This document shows, in pieces, positions 15,315-23,869 of a stretch of DNA of 64,000 nt. Location of the stretch: positions 49,194 through 113,193 of the forward strand of contig NZ_BAAAEP010000005.1 in the NCBI RefSeq assembly GCF_039523075.1, read 5' to 3'. Position numbers and translations under genes: made by a program. A model generated the notes under the pieces. The model did not search any database. It was given only the letters and a program-made list of their open reading frames with translations, and was not told where the DNA came from. Origin of the DNA: Caenispirillum bisanense (GTDB taxonomy: Bacteria > Pseudomonadota > Alphaproteobacteria > Rhodospirillales > Rhodospirillaceae). Every line of letters begins with the position of its first letter. Within the stretch, counting starts at the first letter, position 1.

Positions 15315-16127
15315 ATGTTCACCCTGTCCGCCCTTCGTCCCCTGGCCGCCGCCGTGGCCCTGGCTGCCGTCGTCGGCCTGGGTGCCGGCACCGCCGCCGC
15401 CCAGGACAAGACCTCCATCCGCATCGGCGTCACCCCCGGCAGCCACGAGGAAGTGATGGAAGTGGTGCGCGACGTCGCCCGCGAGAAGGGCCTGACCATC
15501 GAGATCGTGCCCTTCAGCGACTACGTGCTGCCCAACACCGCCCTGGCCGACGGCGACCTGGACGCCAACAGCTTCCAGCACCAGCCCTACCTGGACCAGC
15601 AGGTGAAGGATCGCGGCTTCACCCTTGTTTCGGTGGCGAAAAACTTCGTCGAGCCCATGGGCATCTATTCCCGCTCGGTGCAGAGCCTCGACGCCCTGCC
15701 CGAGGGTGCCCAGATCGCCATTCCCAACGATCCGACCAACGGCGGCCGCGCCCTGCTGCTGCTGGCGGCCCAGAACGTCATCGGCCTGAAGGACGGCGTC
15801 GGCCTGACCCCGAGCCCGCTCGACATCACCGAGAACCCGAAGAAGCTGCGCTTCACGGAAGTGGATGCCGCCCAGCTGCCGCGGGTGCTGCCCGATGTCG
15901 CCGCCGCCGCCATCAACACCAACTACGCCCTGGAAGCCGGCCTCAACCCGCTGAAGGACGCGGTGGTGATCGAGGAAGCCGACAGCCCCTATGCCAATAT
16001 CGTGGTGGTGCGCGGGGATAACGCCGATGCCGCCTGGGTGAAGACGCTGGTCGAGTCCTACCACACCGATACCGTGCGGGCCTTCATCCTGGAGCGGTTC
16101 CAGGGCGCCGTCGTCCCCGCCTTCTGA
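15315..16127 (+). CDS. metQ: Methionine-binding protein of an ABC transporter, MetQ/NlpA family
   Basis: This 270-residue periplasmic protein should bind methionine for the MetNIQ importer. After a signal peptide ending near AAAQ (about residue 30), it has the family's opening IRIGVTPG and the blocks FSDYVLPNTALADGDLDANSFQHQPYL, AIPNDPTNGGRALLLL and AAINTNYALEAGL. Unlike many MetQ proteins it has no lipobox cysteine, so it appears soluble in the periplasm. No metN or metI gene lies in the window. The ATG at 15315 follows GAGGAG. A SAM-II riboswitch and terminator lie upstream, and a strong terminator follows. Confidence 0.92.
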   Translation: MFTLSALRPLAAAVALAAVVGLGAGTAAAQDKTSIRIGVTPGSHEEVMEVVRDVAREKGLTIEIVPFSDYVLPNTALADGDLDANSFQHQPYLDQQVKDRGFTLVSVAKNFVEPMGIYSRSVQSLDALPEGAQIAIPNDPTNGGRALLLLAAQNVIGLKDGVGLTPSPLDITENPKKLRFTEVDAAQLPRVLPDVAAAAINTNYALEAGLNPLKDAVVIEEADSPYANIVVVRGDNADAAWVKTLVESYHTDTVRAFILERFQGAVVPAF

Positions 16128-16157
16128 GGCGCCATCGCCCGCCTGCGGCACTCCTGC

Positions 16158-16196
16158 AATGGCCCGGTGCCCGCCCTGACGGCACCGGGCCATTTT
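16158..16196 (+). terminator. Strong intrinsic terminator after metQ
   Basis: A perfect 14-bp stem (16158-16171 with 16181-16194) with a nine-base loop and a short T tail stands 30 bases after the metQ stop. Confidence 0.9.
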
Positions 16197-16206
16197 GCCC
16201 TCGACA

Positions 16207-16229
16207 AAGATGTGGATTTTCTACATCTT
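16207..16229. promoter_or_regulatory. NsrR-like nitric oxide-responsive operator
   Basis: Two 11-base half-sites, AAGATGTGGAT (16207-16217) and TTCTACATCTT (16219-16229), flank a single T. The outer seven bases of each half are a perfect inverted repeat. The 11-1-11 layout and AAGATG/CATCTT ends match the known NsrR operator, found ahead of NO-detoxification genes such as ytfE and hmp. It lies 65 bases before a hemerythrin gene, so NO-responsive control of that gene is a specific prediction. Confidence 0.65.
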
Positions 16230-16294
16230 CAACCCAGGCACCCGCAGAGGCGCCGCGAGGGCGGGAGGCGTCCCCAACGCCGGGGGACAGCACC

Positions 16295-16687
16295 ATGCAG
16301 TGGACCGATGATCTGATGGTCGGGGTGGGCTTCATCGACGCCGACCACGAAGAGTTCGTGCACCAGCTCAATGCCGCCATCGCCGCCGACGACGCGGCCT
16401 TCCCCGCCGCCTTCGCGGCGCTGGCGGAGCACACCCGCGCCCACTTCGCCCGCGAGGAAGTGCTGATGGACGAGACCGGCTTCTTCGCCACCGCCATCCA
16501 CAAGGGCGAACACCGCCGCGTGCTGGCGGAGGTGGAGCACTTCGCCGACCACCTCGCCCGCGGCAACCTTGCCTTCGTGCGCGCCTATGTGGCCGAACGC
16601 CTGCCCGACTGGTTCCTGCAGCACCGCAACACCATGGACCAGGCCACCGCCGCCTTTGCCATGCAGCGGGGCTGGCAGGGCGAATAG
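16295..16687 (+). CDS. Bacteriohemerythrin, single-domain O2/NO-binding diiron protein
   Basis: The 130-residue protein is one hemerythrin four-helix bundle that binds a diiron centre. The iron ligand pattern is visible: H18 in DADHEEF, H50 and E54 in HFAREE, H69 and H73 in HKGEH, and H110 with D115 in HRNTMD. It opens with the family's W-x-D-x-x-x-VGV-x-x-ID segment. Such proteins bind O2 or NO and may supply oxygen or scavenge NO in microaerobic bacteria. It is a single-gene unit behind an NsrR-like operator. A related domain is fused to the chemoreceptor at 19160. Confidence 0.93.
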   Translation: MQWTDDLMVGVGFIDADHEEFVHQLNAAIAADDAAFPAAFAALAEHTRAHFAREEVLMDETGFFATAIHKGEHRRVLAEVEHFADHLARGNLAFVRAYVAERLPDWFLQHRNTMDQATAAFAMQRGWQGE

Positions 16688-16797
16688 GGCCGGTCGTCCT
16701 CCCCCTCCCGGCGGGGGCGGTGCAGAAGCGCTTGCAAAAACCCTGCGGTTCTCTAGCCTCACCAAAGCCAGAGACACCAGCCGGGGGACACGCCAGC

Positions 16798-17451
16798 ATG
16801 GCCGCGACCGTCATCACCATCGCCCAGCAGAAAGGCGGCGCCGGCAAGACGACGCTGGCCGCCCAGCTTGCCGTGGCGCTGTCGGACGGCGGCCGCCGCA
16901 GCATCGCCCTGGTCGACATCGACCCCCAGGGCAGCCTCAGCCGCTGGTTCGCCGTGCGGCAGGAGCGTCTGGGCGAGGAGGCGGGCGGCCTGCGGCTGTC
17001 GGGCATTGCCGGCTGGCGCCTGTCGACCGAACTCGACCGCCTGCGCAACAGCGTCGACGTGGTGATCGTCGATACCCCGCCGCACGCCGAGACCGAGGCC
17101 AAGGCCGCCATCCGCGCCGCCGGCGTGCTGCTGGTGCCGGTGCAGCCCTCGCCCATGGACCTGTGGGCCACCCAGCCGACCCTGGAGGCCGCCCGCAAGG
17201 AAAAGACGCCGGCCCGGCTGGTGCTCAACCGCATGCCGCCGCGCGGCAATCTGGTCGACACCATCGTGGCGGAGGTGGAAAAGCTCGACCTGCCGGTCAC
17301 CGAGGCCCGCCTCGGCAACCGCGTCGCCTTCGCCGCCAGCATGATGGACGGCCTCGGCGTGCTGGAAACCGCCGGCCGCAGTCAGGCGGCGCAGGAAATG
17401 CGGGCGCTTGCCGAGGAAGTGATCGCCATCGCCGCCGCCGGCGGGCGCTGA
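16798..17451 (+). CDS. ParA-family ATPase, orphan
   Basis: The 217-residue protein has a deviant Walker A motif (KGGAGKTT, residues 12-19), the second signature VDIDPQGS and a Walker B-like VVIVDTPP. This is the short ParA partition-ATPase type without an N-terminal DNA-binding domain. Such ATPases position plasmids, chromosomes or cellular machines on the nucleoid or membrane. No parB gene is adjacent, so its cargo is unknown. The ATG at 16798 follows GGGGGACA. The next gene starts 17 bases after its stop, suggesting co-transcription with a small membrane protein. Confidence 0.85.
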   Translation: MAATVITIAQQKGGAGKTTLAAQLAVALSDGGRRSIALVDIDPQGSLSRWFAVRQERLGEEAGGLRLSGIAGWRLSTELDRLRNSVDVVIVDTPPHAETEAKAAIRAAGVLLVPVQPSPMDLWATQPTLEAARKEKTPARLVLNRMPPRGNLVDTIVAEVEKLDLPVTEARLGNRVAFAASMMDGLGVLETAGRSQAAQEMRALAEEVIAIAAAGGR

Positions 17452-17468
17452 CGGAGCGCCCTGCCCCC

Positions 17469-17936
17469 ATGCACCAGATCGCCATCGCCCTGCACCTGCT
17501 GGCCGTGGTCGCCTGGAGCGGCGGCCTGTTCTTCCTGGTCGTGCTGCTGCCCCCCACCCTGGCCACCCTGGAGCCGGCGGACCGTCATGCCCTGTGGGCG
17601 CGCCTGCTGCCGCGCTTCTTCACCGTCGCCTGGATCGCCGCCGCCGTGGCGCTGGCGAGCGGCTTCTCGCTGCTGTTCAGCCTCTACGGCGGCTTTGCCG
17701 TGGCGGGAATGCACGTGCATGTGATGTCCGGCCTCGGCCTGCTGATGACCGCCCTGCTGGCCTGGACCTACGCCCGCCCGCTCAAGCGCTTCGAGGAAGC
17801 GGAGGAAGCGGCCGACACCACCGCCGCCCAGGCCGCCCTCGCCGCCGTGCTGCGCTGGCAGGGCGTGACGCTGGCCCTGGCGGTGGCCGCCCTGGTGGCC
17901 GGCGGCGTCGGCGCCTACATCGGCTTCGGTGGGTAG
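17469..17936 (+). CDS. CopD-like small membrane protein
   Basis: The 155-residue protein has four membrane helices (about residues 4-27, 46-70, 77-97 and 128-150). Its opening HQIAIALHLLAVVAWSGGLFFLVVLLPP resembles the LH-x-LA-x-x-x-W-x-GG-x-FF segment of the CopD and related four-helix families that carry copper or heme ligands. Histidines at 2, 8 and two in GMHVHVMSG could bind a metal. No close experimental homologue comes to mind. It lies 17 bases after the ParA-like gene and 10 bases before the flavoprotein gene, so all three may share a transcript. Confidence 0.6.
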   Translation: MHQIAIALHLLAVVAWSGGLFFLVVLLPPTLATLEPADRHALWARLLPRFFTVAWIAAAVALASGFSLLFSLYGGFAVAGMHVHVMSGLGLLMTALLAWTYARPLKRFEEAEEAADTTAAQAALAAVLRWQGVTLALAVAALVAGGVGAYIGFGG

Positions 17937-17946
17937 TTGCCGGTCC

Positions 17947-19122
17947 ATGCAGCAGTTTGACGTCATCGTTCTGGGGGCCGGTGCCGCCGGCCTCATGTGC
18001 GCCCTCACCGCCGGCAGGCGCGGGCGGCGGGTGGTGGTGCTCGACCACGCCGACAAGCCGGGGGCGAAGATCCTCATCAGCGGCGGCGGCCGCTGCAACT
18101 TCACCAACCTGGGTTGCGCCCCCGACCGCTTCCTGTCGGAGAACCCGCATTTCGCCAAGTCGGCCCTGGCGCGCTACAGCCAGTTCGACTTCATCGACAT
18201 GGTGACGCGCCACCGCATCCCCTACCACGAGAAGACCCTCGGCCAGCTGTTCTGCGACGACACGGCGATGCGCATCCTGCGCATGCTGCTGGACGAGTGC
18301 ACGGCCGGCGGCGTCGACATCCGCCTCGCCCACCGGGTGCAGGAGGTGAGCCACGCCGACAGCTTCCGCGTCGTCACCGACAAGGGCAGCGTCCAGGCGC
18401 CGTCGCTGGTCATCGCCACCGGCGGTCCGTCCATCCCCAAGATGGGCGCCACCGGCTTCGCCTACGATCTGGCGCGGCAGTTCGGGCTGGCGGTGGTGCC
18501 GCCGCGCCCGGCGCTGGTGCCGCTGACGGTCGGCGAGGCGGACCTGGTGCTCATGCGGCCGCTGTCCGGCGTGTCGGTGGATGCGCTGGCGCAATGCGGC
18601 AAGGGGCGGTTCCGCGAGAACATCCTGTTCACCCACCGCGGCCTGTCCGGCCCCGCCATCCTGCAGGTGTCGTCCTACTGGCGGCCGGGGGAGACGGTGG
18701 TGCTCGACCTGCTGCCCGGCACCGACGCCGCCGCCCGCCTGATCGCCCGCAAGCAGGACCGGCCGAAGGCGGAGCTGAAGACCATCCTGGCGGAGCTGCT
18801 GCCGACCCGCCTCGCCCAGGGGCTGGCGGACCACGGCCTGCCGGCCGGCATCATGGCGGCCCAGCCGGACAAGGCGCTGCGGCAGGTGGGGGAGCGGCTC
18901 AACCGCTGGACGGTGGTGCCGGCGGGCACCGAGGGCTTCGCCAAGGCCGAGGTGACGGCCGGCGGCATCGACACCCGCGCCCTGTCCTCCCGCACCATGG
19001 CAGCGCGGGAGGTGCCGGGGCTGTTCGTCATCGGCGAGGCGGTGGACGTCACCGGCTGGCTCGGCGGCTACAACTTCCAGTGGGCGTGGTCGAGCGGCTG
19101 GTGCGCCGGCCAGGAAGCCTGA
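17947..19122 (+). CDS. YhiN/HI0933-family NAD(P)/FAD-dependent flavoprotein
   Basis: The 391-residue protein begins with an FAD-binding fold (VIVLGAGAAGLMCAL). It has the family's signature ISGGGRCNFTN around residue 45, ATGGPSIPKMGATGFAYDLA in the middle and the C-terminal GGIDTRALSS-RTM and EAVDVTGWLGGYNFQWAWSSG blocks. Members of this family (TIGR00275) are common, but their physiological substrate is not settled. ATG 17947 was chosen because the dinucleotide fold begins within six residues; an upstream ATG at 17929 would add six. The gene ends 37 bases before the convergent chemoreceptor gene. Confidence 0.85.
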   Translation: MQQFDVIVLGAGAAGLMCALTAGRRGRRVVVLDHADKPGAKILISGGGRCNFTNLGCAPDRFLSENPHFAKSALARYSQFDFIDMVTRHRIPYHEKTLGQLFCDDTAMRILRMLLDECTAGGVDIRLAHRVQEVSHADSFRVVTDKGSVQAPSLVIATGGPSIPKMGATGFAYDLARQFGLAVVPPRPALVPLTVGEADLVLMRPLSGVSVDALAQCGKGRFRENILFTHRGLSGPAILQVSSYWRPGETVVLDLLPGTDAAARLIARKQDRPKAELKTILAELLPTRLAQGLADHGLPAGIMAAQPDKALRQVGERLNRWTVVPAGTEGFAKAEVTAGGIDTRALSSRTMAAREVPGLFVIGEAVDVTGWLGGYNFQWAWSSGWCAGQEA

Positions 19123-19159
19123 CCCGCCGCACCGCCCGCCGCCCCGCCGCGTCGATCCG

Positions 19160-21562
19160 TCACGCCGCGCGGCCGCTGCGGCCGCCGGCGCCCAGCCGGC
19201 CCTGGGCCTGCATGTGCTGCATGAACGGCCGGTCGGACTTGTGGATGTGGTTCTTCAGCCAGTCGCCGACGTGTTCGAAGAAGGCGATGACCGCGTCCGG
19301 CGAGCCTTCCTCCACCGCCGGCGCCGTCCGCTGCAGGTAGTCGAGCAGCGCCCGGTGCTGCTGGCGGTGGGCGTCCAGGCCGGGGAAGCGGCTGGCCTGC
19401 ATCTCCGCCTCTTCCTCCTTGAAGTGCTTGGCCATGTCGGCCTGCATGCGGGCGAGCATGGCATGGGCGGCGCGGCGGCCGTCGCCGTGCAGCATCTCGC
19501 CGGCGAAGGTGTTCAGCTCGGTGATGATGGCGCGGTGGTGGTCGTCGATCTCGCGCACGCCGACCACCATGTCGGCGGTCCATTCCAGCAGCTTGATGTC
19601 TTCCTTGTTGGCGCGCACCTGGGCGATGAACCGCGCCACCTCGTCCTTCAGGCGGGCGGCCTGGGTGGACAGGTCCTGCGACGCCTCGGCGATGCGACCA
19701 GCGGCCTCGCCGGTTTCGGCGGCGGCGCGCTCCACCTCGCCGATGCTGTCCGACACCTCGCGGGTGCCGCGCGAGGTCTGCTCGACGCTGCGGGCGATTT
19801 CGGCGGTGGCGGCGTTCTGCTCCTCCACGGCGGCGGAGACGGTGGTGGAAATCTCGCTCATGCGGCCGATGACGCCGGCGATGGAATGGATGGCATCCAC
19901 CGCCCGGCGGGTGCCGTCCTGGACCGACTGGATGTTGCCGGCAATCTGCTCCGTCGCCCGTGCGGTCTGGTTGGCGAGGGTCTTCACCTCGTTGGCGACG
20001 ACGGCGAAGCCCTTGCCGGCCTCGCCCGCCCGCGCCGCCTCGATGGTGGCGTTCAGCGCGAGAAGGTTGGTCTGGCTGGCGATATCGGTGATCAGGCTGA
20101 TGACGTCGCCGATGCGGCCGACATCCTGCGACAGGGCGGCCACCGCCTCGGACGAGGTGCGCGCCTCGCGGTCGGCCTGGCTGGCGATCTCGGTCGAATG
20201 CACCACCTGACGGCCGATGTCGGCGATGGAGGCGGTGAGTTCCTCGGTGGCGGAAGCGACCGTCTGGACGTTGCCGGAGGTCTCGGCGGCGGCGGCGCTC
20301 ACCAGGGTCGCCTGACTGCTGGTGCGGGAAGCCACTTCGGCCATGTGCGAGGACGAGGCCTGCAGCTCGGCGGCGGAGGTGGTGAGGCGGTGCACCACCT
20401 CGCCGATGGTGGCGTCCAGGCTTTCCACCAACTTGCGCAGGGCGGCCTTGCGGTGTTCCTCGCCGCGGATCACTTCCTCCACCTTCTCCTGCTCCAGCTG
20501 GCGCATGCGGATCAGCTGGCTCTTGAAGTGACTGACGGAGGAGGCCATGCGGCCGATTTCGTCCTGGCGGCCGGTGTAGGGCACCTCCACCTCCAGGTCG
20601 TCCTCGGACAGGCGGGCCATGACGCCGGTCATGGCCAGCACCGGCTGCGCCACCAGACGGCGCACCATGAAGCCGACCAGGGCGATGATGGCCGCCACCA
20701 CCACCAGCGTCGTTACCGCCATGGTGATGCGGAAGTTCACCAGCGGCGCGAAGGCGGCGGCGCGGTCGATGGCGAAGCCCAGCCGCCAGTCCACCCCCGG
20801 CAACCCCTCCACTGGGAAGAAGGCGACCAGATGCCCGTCGGCGGTTTCCCGCAGGGTGCTGGCGCCGGCGCCGAGGGCGGCCGCCGTCAGGCCGCGGTAG
20901 GCATCGCCCATGGGCTTCAGGGTCAGGGCCTGGTCAGGGTGGATCAGCACGGTGCCCTGGCTGTTGACCAGGAAGCCGTGGCCGATGCCGCCGAGATCGA
21001 GGCCGCGCACCAGCTGCACCAGCACGTCCAAGGTGAGGTCGCCGCCCACCACCCCCTGCAGCCCGCCGCTGCCGCCCGCCTTGACCGGCGTGGTGACGGT
21101 GACGATCAGCTTGCCGGTGGAGGCGTCGGTGTAGGGTTCGGTGATGGTGCTGGTGCCGATGCGCTCCGCATCCTGGTACCAGGGGCGGCGGCGCGGGTCG
21201 TAGTCGGCGGGCAGTTCCTCGGGCGGGTGCATGGTCATCACCCCCTCGGCGCTGCCGAAGTAGGAAAACATGAAGCGGCCGGCGAGGCTCGGCCGGTCGA
21301 TGAGCGCCCGGACGGCCTCCACCCCGGTGTCGCCCTGGACGTCGTCGGCCAGGTTTTCCACCAGCGCCACGCGGGCGTTCAGCCAGTTGGTGATGCTGCT
21401 GGTGGCCAGGGCGCCGCTTTCCTGCACCTGCGCCTGCAGGGCATCGCGGATGGCGCCATCCTGCCGCTGGTCGAAGTAGAGCGCAAAGGCGCCGACGCAG
21501 ACGACCACGATCACCGAACAGGCGATCAGGATCTTGTTGCCGATGCTCAGACGAAGTGCCAT
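19160..21562 (-). CDS. Methyl-accepting chemotaxis protein fused to a C-terminal hemerythrin domain
   Basis: This 800-residue chemoreceptor has, in order, membrane helix 1 (about 9-29), a periplasmic dCache-type ligand domain (about 35-275), membrane helix 2 (about 283-305), a HAMP linker, a cytoplasmic MCP signalling domain with the hairpin tip around IGDVISLITDIASQTNLLAL, and a hemerythrin domain over the last 130 residues. The iron ligands are visible: DDHH, HFKEEE, HRQQH and HIHKSD. It therefore can sense a small ligand outside and O2 or redox state inside, like DcrH of Desulfovibrio. The ATG at 21562 was preferred over a GTG ten codons upstream because the transmembrane helix follows directly. 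Confidence 0.93.
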   Translation of the reverse strand: MALRLSIGNKILIACSVIVVVCVGAFALYFDQRQDGAIRDALQAQVQESGALATSSITNWLNARVALVENLADDVQGDTGVEAVRALIDRPSLAGRFMFSYFGSAEGVMTMHPPEELPADYDPRRRPWYQDAERIGTSTITEPYTDASTGKLIVTVTTPVKAGGSGGLQGVVGGDLTLDVLVQLVRGLDLGGIGHGFLVNSQGTVLIHPDQALTLKPMGDAYRGLTAAALGAGASTLRETADGHLVAFFPVEGLPGVDWRLGFAIDRAAAFAPLVNFRITMAVTTLVVVAAIIALVGFMVRRLVAQPVLAMTGVMARLSEDDLEVEVPYTGRQDEIGRMASSVSHFKSQLIRMRQLEQEKVEEVIRGEEHRKAALRKLVESLDATIGEVVHRLTTSAAELQASSSHMAEVASRTSSQATLVSAAAAETSGNVQTVASATEELTASIADIGRQVVHSTEIASQADREARTSSEAVAALSQDVGRIGDVISLITDIASQTNLLALNATIEAARAGEAGKGFAVVANEVKTLANQTARATEQIAGNIQSVQDGTRRAVDAIHSIAGVIGRMSEISTTVSAAVEEQNAATAEIARSVEQTSRGTREVSDSIGEVERAAAETGEAAGRIAEASQDLSTQAARLKDEVARFIAQVRANKEDIKLLEWTADMVVGVREIDDHHRAIITELNTFAGEMLHGDGRRAAHAMLARMQADMAKHFKEEEAEMQASRFPGLDAHRQQHRALLDYLQRTAPAVEEGSPDAVIAFFEHVGDWLKNHIHKSDRPFMQHMQAQGRLGAGGRSGRAA

Positions 21563-21793
21563 GGCCCTCAGGCCTCCCTCACCAAATCCCAACCTGGGGG
21601 CGCCGCCGTCGGCGGCCGCTCACCTTCGGGGTATGGTAGGACAAGCCAGGAGGCGTAATCATCATCAAAATGTTCCGGATGCGCCATTTCTTCTTTCAGT
21701 AGTGCAAGAGGCGCCAAATCCTCGCTGCTGACGCAACCGTACACCGGCCACCACTGGCAAGACTCAGCCGGCGGTCGTATTTGCAAGGGACTA

Positions 21794-23707
21794 TCATTCC
21801 GCCGGAGCATCCCCGGCCGCCGGCTGACGGAAACGCAGATCCTCTCCGGTCAGGTAGCGCCACCACACCGGCACCAGCGCCAGACCGCCGGCGATCATGC
21901 CCCAGGTCATCAGGGCGCTGGCGCCCGGCGGGGCGACGATCAGCCGGCCGACGCCGACCAGCAGCAGGAACAGCGACAGCGCCGTCGCCCCCACCGCCCG
22001 CACCCGCTGCGCCAGCAGGCGCACCGGCTCGCCAGGGTCCTCGCCGGACAGCGCCGCCTCGCGCCGCCAGAAGCCGTAGGGGCGCACCTGGCGGTAGAAG
22101 TCCAGCAGCACGTCGGGATCGGTGCGCGGCGTGACGAAGGTGACGCCGATGGCCGCCGCCGTGGTCACCCCGGCCATGATGGACAGGCGTAGCCATTCGT
22201 TCTCGGCATCCATGCCCAGGGTCAGCAGCAGCACCGGCGCGGTGATGAGCGACGCCACCATGGCCGCCAGTTCCGACCACAGGGTGATGCGGTTCCACAG
22301 CCAGCGCAGCACCAGCACCGCCCCCATGCCGGCGCCGAACAGCAGCGAGATGAACCACGCCGCCTGGATCGACCCCAGGTTCGCCATCACCACCAGGGCG
22401 ATCACCAGGATGCCGACGTTGGACAGCCGCGCCACCACCACCAGTTCGCGGTCACGCGGCTCCCGCTTCAGCCAGCGGCGGCATACCAGCCCGTGGTAGA
22501 CATCGTTGGACCAGTAGCTGGCGCCCCAGTTCAGGTGGGTGTCGACGGTGGAGGCCAGCGCCGCCAGCAGGCCGGTGAGCATCAGCCCCCGCACCCCCGG
22601 CGGCAGATAGTCCTCGATGCCGGTGACGAACAGGATCTCGCGGCTCGCGGCGAACTCGGGCGACCCCGCCTGTTCCGGCGTGAAGGGGTAGAGCACCAGC
22701 AGGCCGACGGCGATGGCCAGCCAGAACAGGCTGCGCAGGAACACCTGCGCCCAGGCGAACAGCACCCCGGCGGTGCGGGCATCGCGGTCGGTGCGGCAGG
22801 CCATGGAGCGCTGGGCGAGGTAGCCGGTGCCGTCGGAATTCATCTGGAACAGCCACTGCAGGCCGATCAGCACCAGGAACGGCAGCAGCAGCCCGCCCGC
22901 CATGTCGGGGCCGAAGGACAGCATGCGGTCGGCCTCGGCATCGCCGTAGAGGTCCACCACCCGCTCCGTCAGGTGGCCGAAGCCGCCGGCCGCGTCCACC
23001 ACCACCCAGGCGTAGACGGCGGTGCCGATCATGGCGAGGGCGAACTGCACCACGTCGGTGGCGATGACGCTGCGCAGCCCGCCGGTGGTGGAATAGGCGG
23101 CGGTGAACAGCAGGATCAGCAGGATCGAGATGAGGTTGTTGGTGGTCGCCACATCCTGCGGCAGGCCGGTGACGCTGTTGCCCAGCTCCAGCCCGATGCC
23201 CTGCACCGCCGCCAGGGCGGCACCGTAGACGCCCTCCGGCAGCCACTGGTGCCAGGGCAGGAAGACCTCGGCGATGCGGATGGCGGCCACCAGCACCATG
23301 GCCAGCACGACGCAGTTGATGACCGTGCCGTAGTACACCGCCTTCAGGAAGCGCAGCAGCGGCACCGCCCGGCCGGAGTAGCGCACCTGCGTCAGCTCGG
23401 CATCGGTCAGCACGCCGCCGCGCCGCCAGCCGGTGGCGAACACGAAGGCCAGCAGCAGGAAGGCGAGGCCATAGATCCACAGCCGCCACAGGGCGAAGAT
23501 GCCGGCGGTCGCCACCAAGCCGCTGACCAGCAGCGGCGTGTCGGCGGCGAACTGGGTGGCGGCCATGGAACACCCGGACCGCCAGCCGGAGACCGACTTG
23601 CCGGCCAGGAAGTACTCCTGCAGATTGCGCCCGGCAAGGTGGCGGGAGCGCAGGCCGGAGCCGATGGCATAGGCCGCGAAGGCCACGACGATGAGCAGGT
23701 CGATCAT
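21794..23707 (-). CDS. Sodium:solute symporter family transporter
   Basis: The 637-residue inner-membrane protein has about 13-14 hydrophobic helices and the SSS family features: EYFLAGKSVSGWRSG near the start, ATTNNLISILLILLFTAAYSTTGGLRSVIATDVVQFALAM in the middle and ALASTVDTHLNWGASYWSNDVY further on. These carry substrates such as sugars, amino acids or organic acids together with sodium. The long hydrophilic loop between helices and the extended C-terminus resemble a subgroup of unknown substrate. It stands alone; upstream and divergent is a hemolysin III-type gene, and downstream about 200 bases separate it from the chemoreceptor. Confidence 0.85.
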   Translation of the reverse strand: MIDLLIVVAFAAYAIGSGLRSRHLAGRNLQEYFLAGKSVSGWRSGCSMAATQFAADTPLLVSGLVATAGIFALWRLWIYGLAFLLLAFVFATGWRRGGVLTDAELTQVRYSGRAVPLLRFLKAVYYGTVINCVVLAMVLVAAIRIAEVFLPWHQWLPEGVYGAALAAVQGIGLELGNSVTGLPQDVATTNNLISILLILLFTAAYSTTGGLRSVIATDVVQFALAMIGTAVYAWVVVDAAGGFGHLTERVVDLYGDAEADRMLSFGPDMAGGLLLPFLVLIGLQWLFQMNSDGTGYLAQRSMACRTDRDARTAGVLFAWAQVFLRSLFWLAIAVGLLVLYPFTPEQAGSPEFAASREILFVTGIEDYLPPGVRGLMLTGLLAALASTVDTHLNWGASYWSNDVYHGLVCRRWLKREPRDRELVVVARLSNVGILVIALVVMANLGSIQAAWFISLLFGAGMGAVLVLRWLWNRITLWSELAAMVASLITAPVLLLTLGMDAENEWLRLSIMAGVTTAAAIGVTFVTPRTDPDVLLDFYRQVRPYGFWRREAALSGEDPGEPVRLLAQRVRAVGATALSLFLLLVGVGRLIVAPPGASALMTWGMIAGGLALVPVWWRYLTGEDLRFRQPAAGDAPAE

Positions 23708-23869
23708 GGACGCCTCTCACCCGCGCCGCGCAAGGTCAGCGCGGGTCCTCCCGGAGCGGTTGTTGTCTTTGGGAACTTACGCTTCCGTGACGCGGCCCGT
23801 TGCCGCCGCCCGCCCGCACCCCCATCTGAAGCGTTGAGCCCGCAGGACGCACCGCCACGGAGATGCGGC

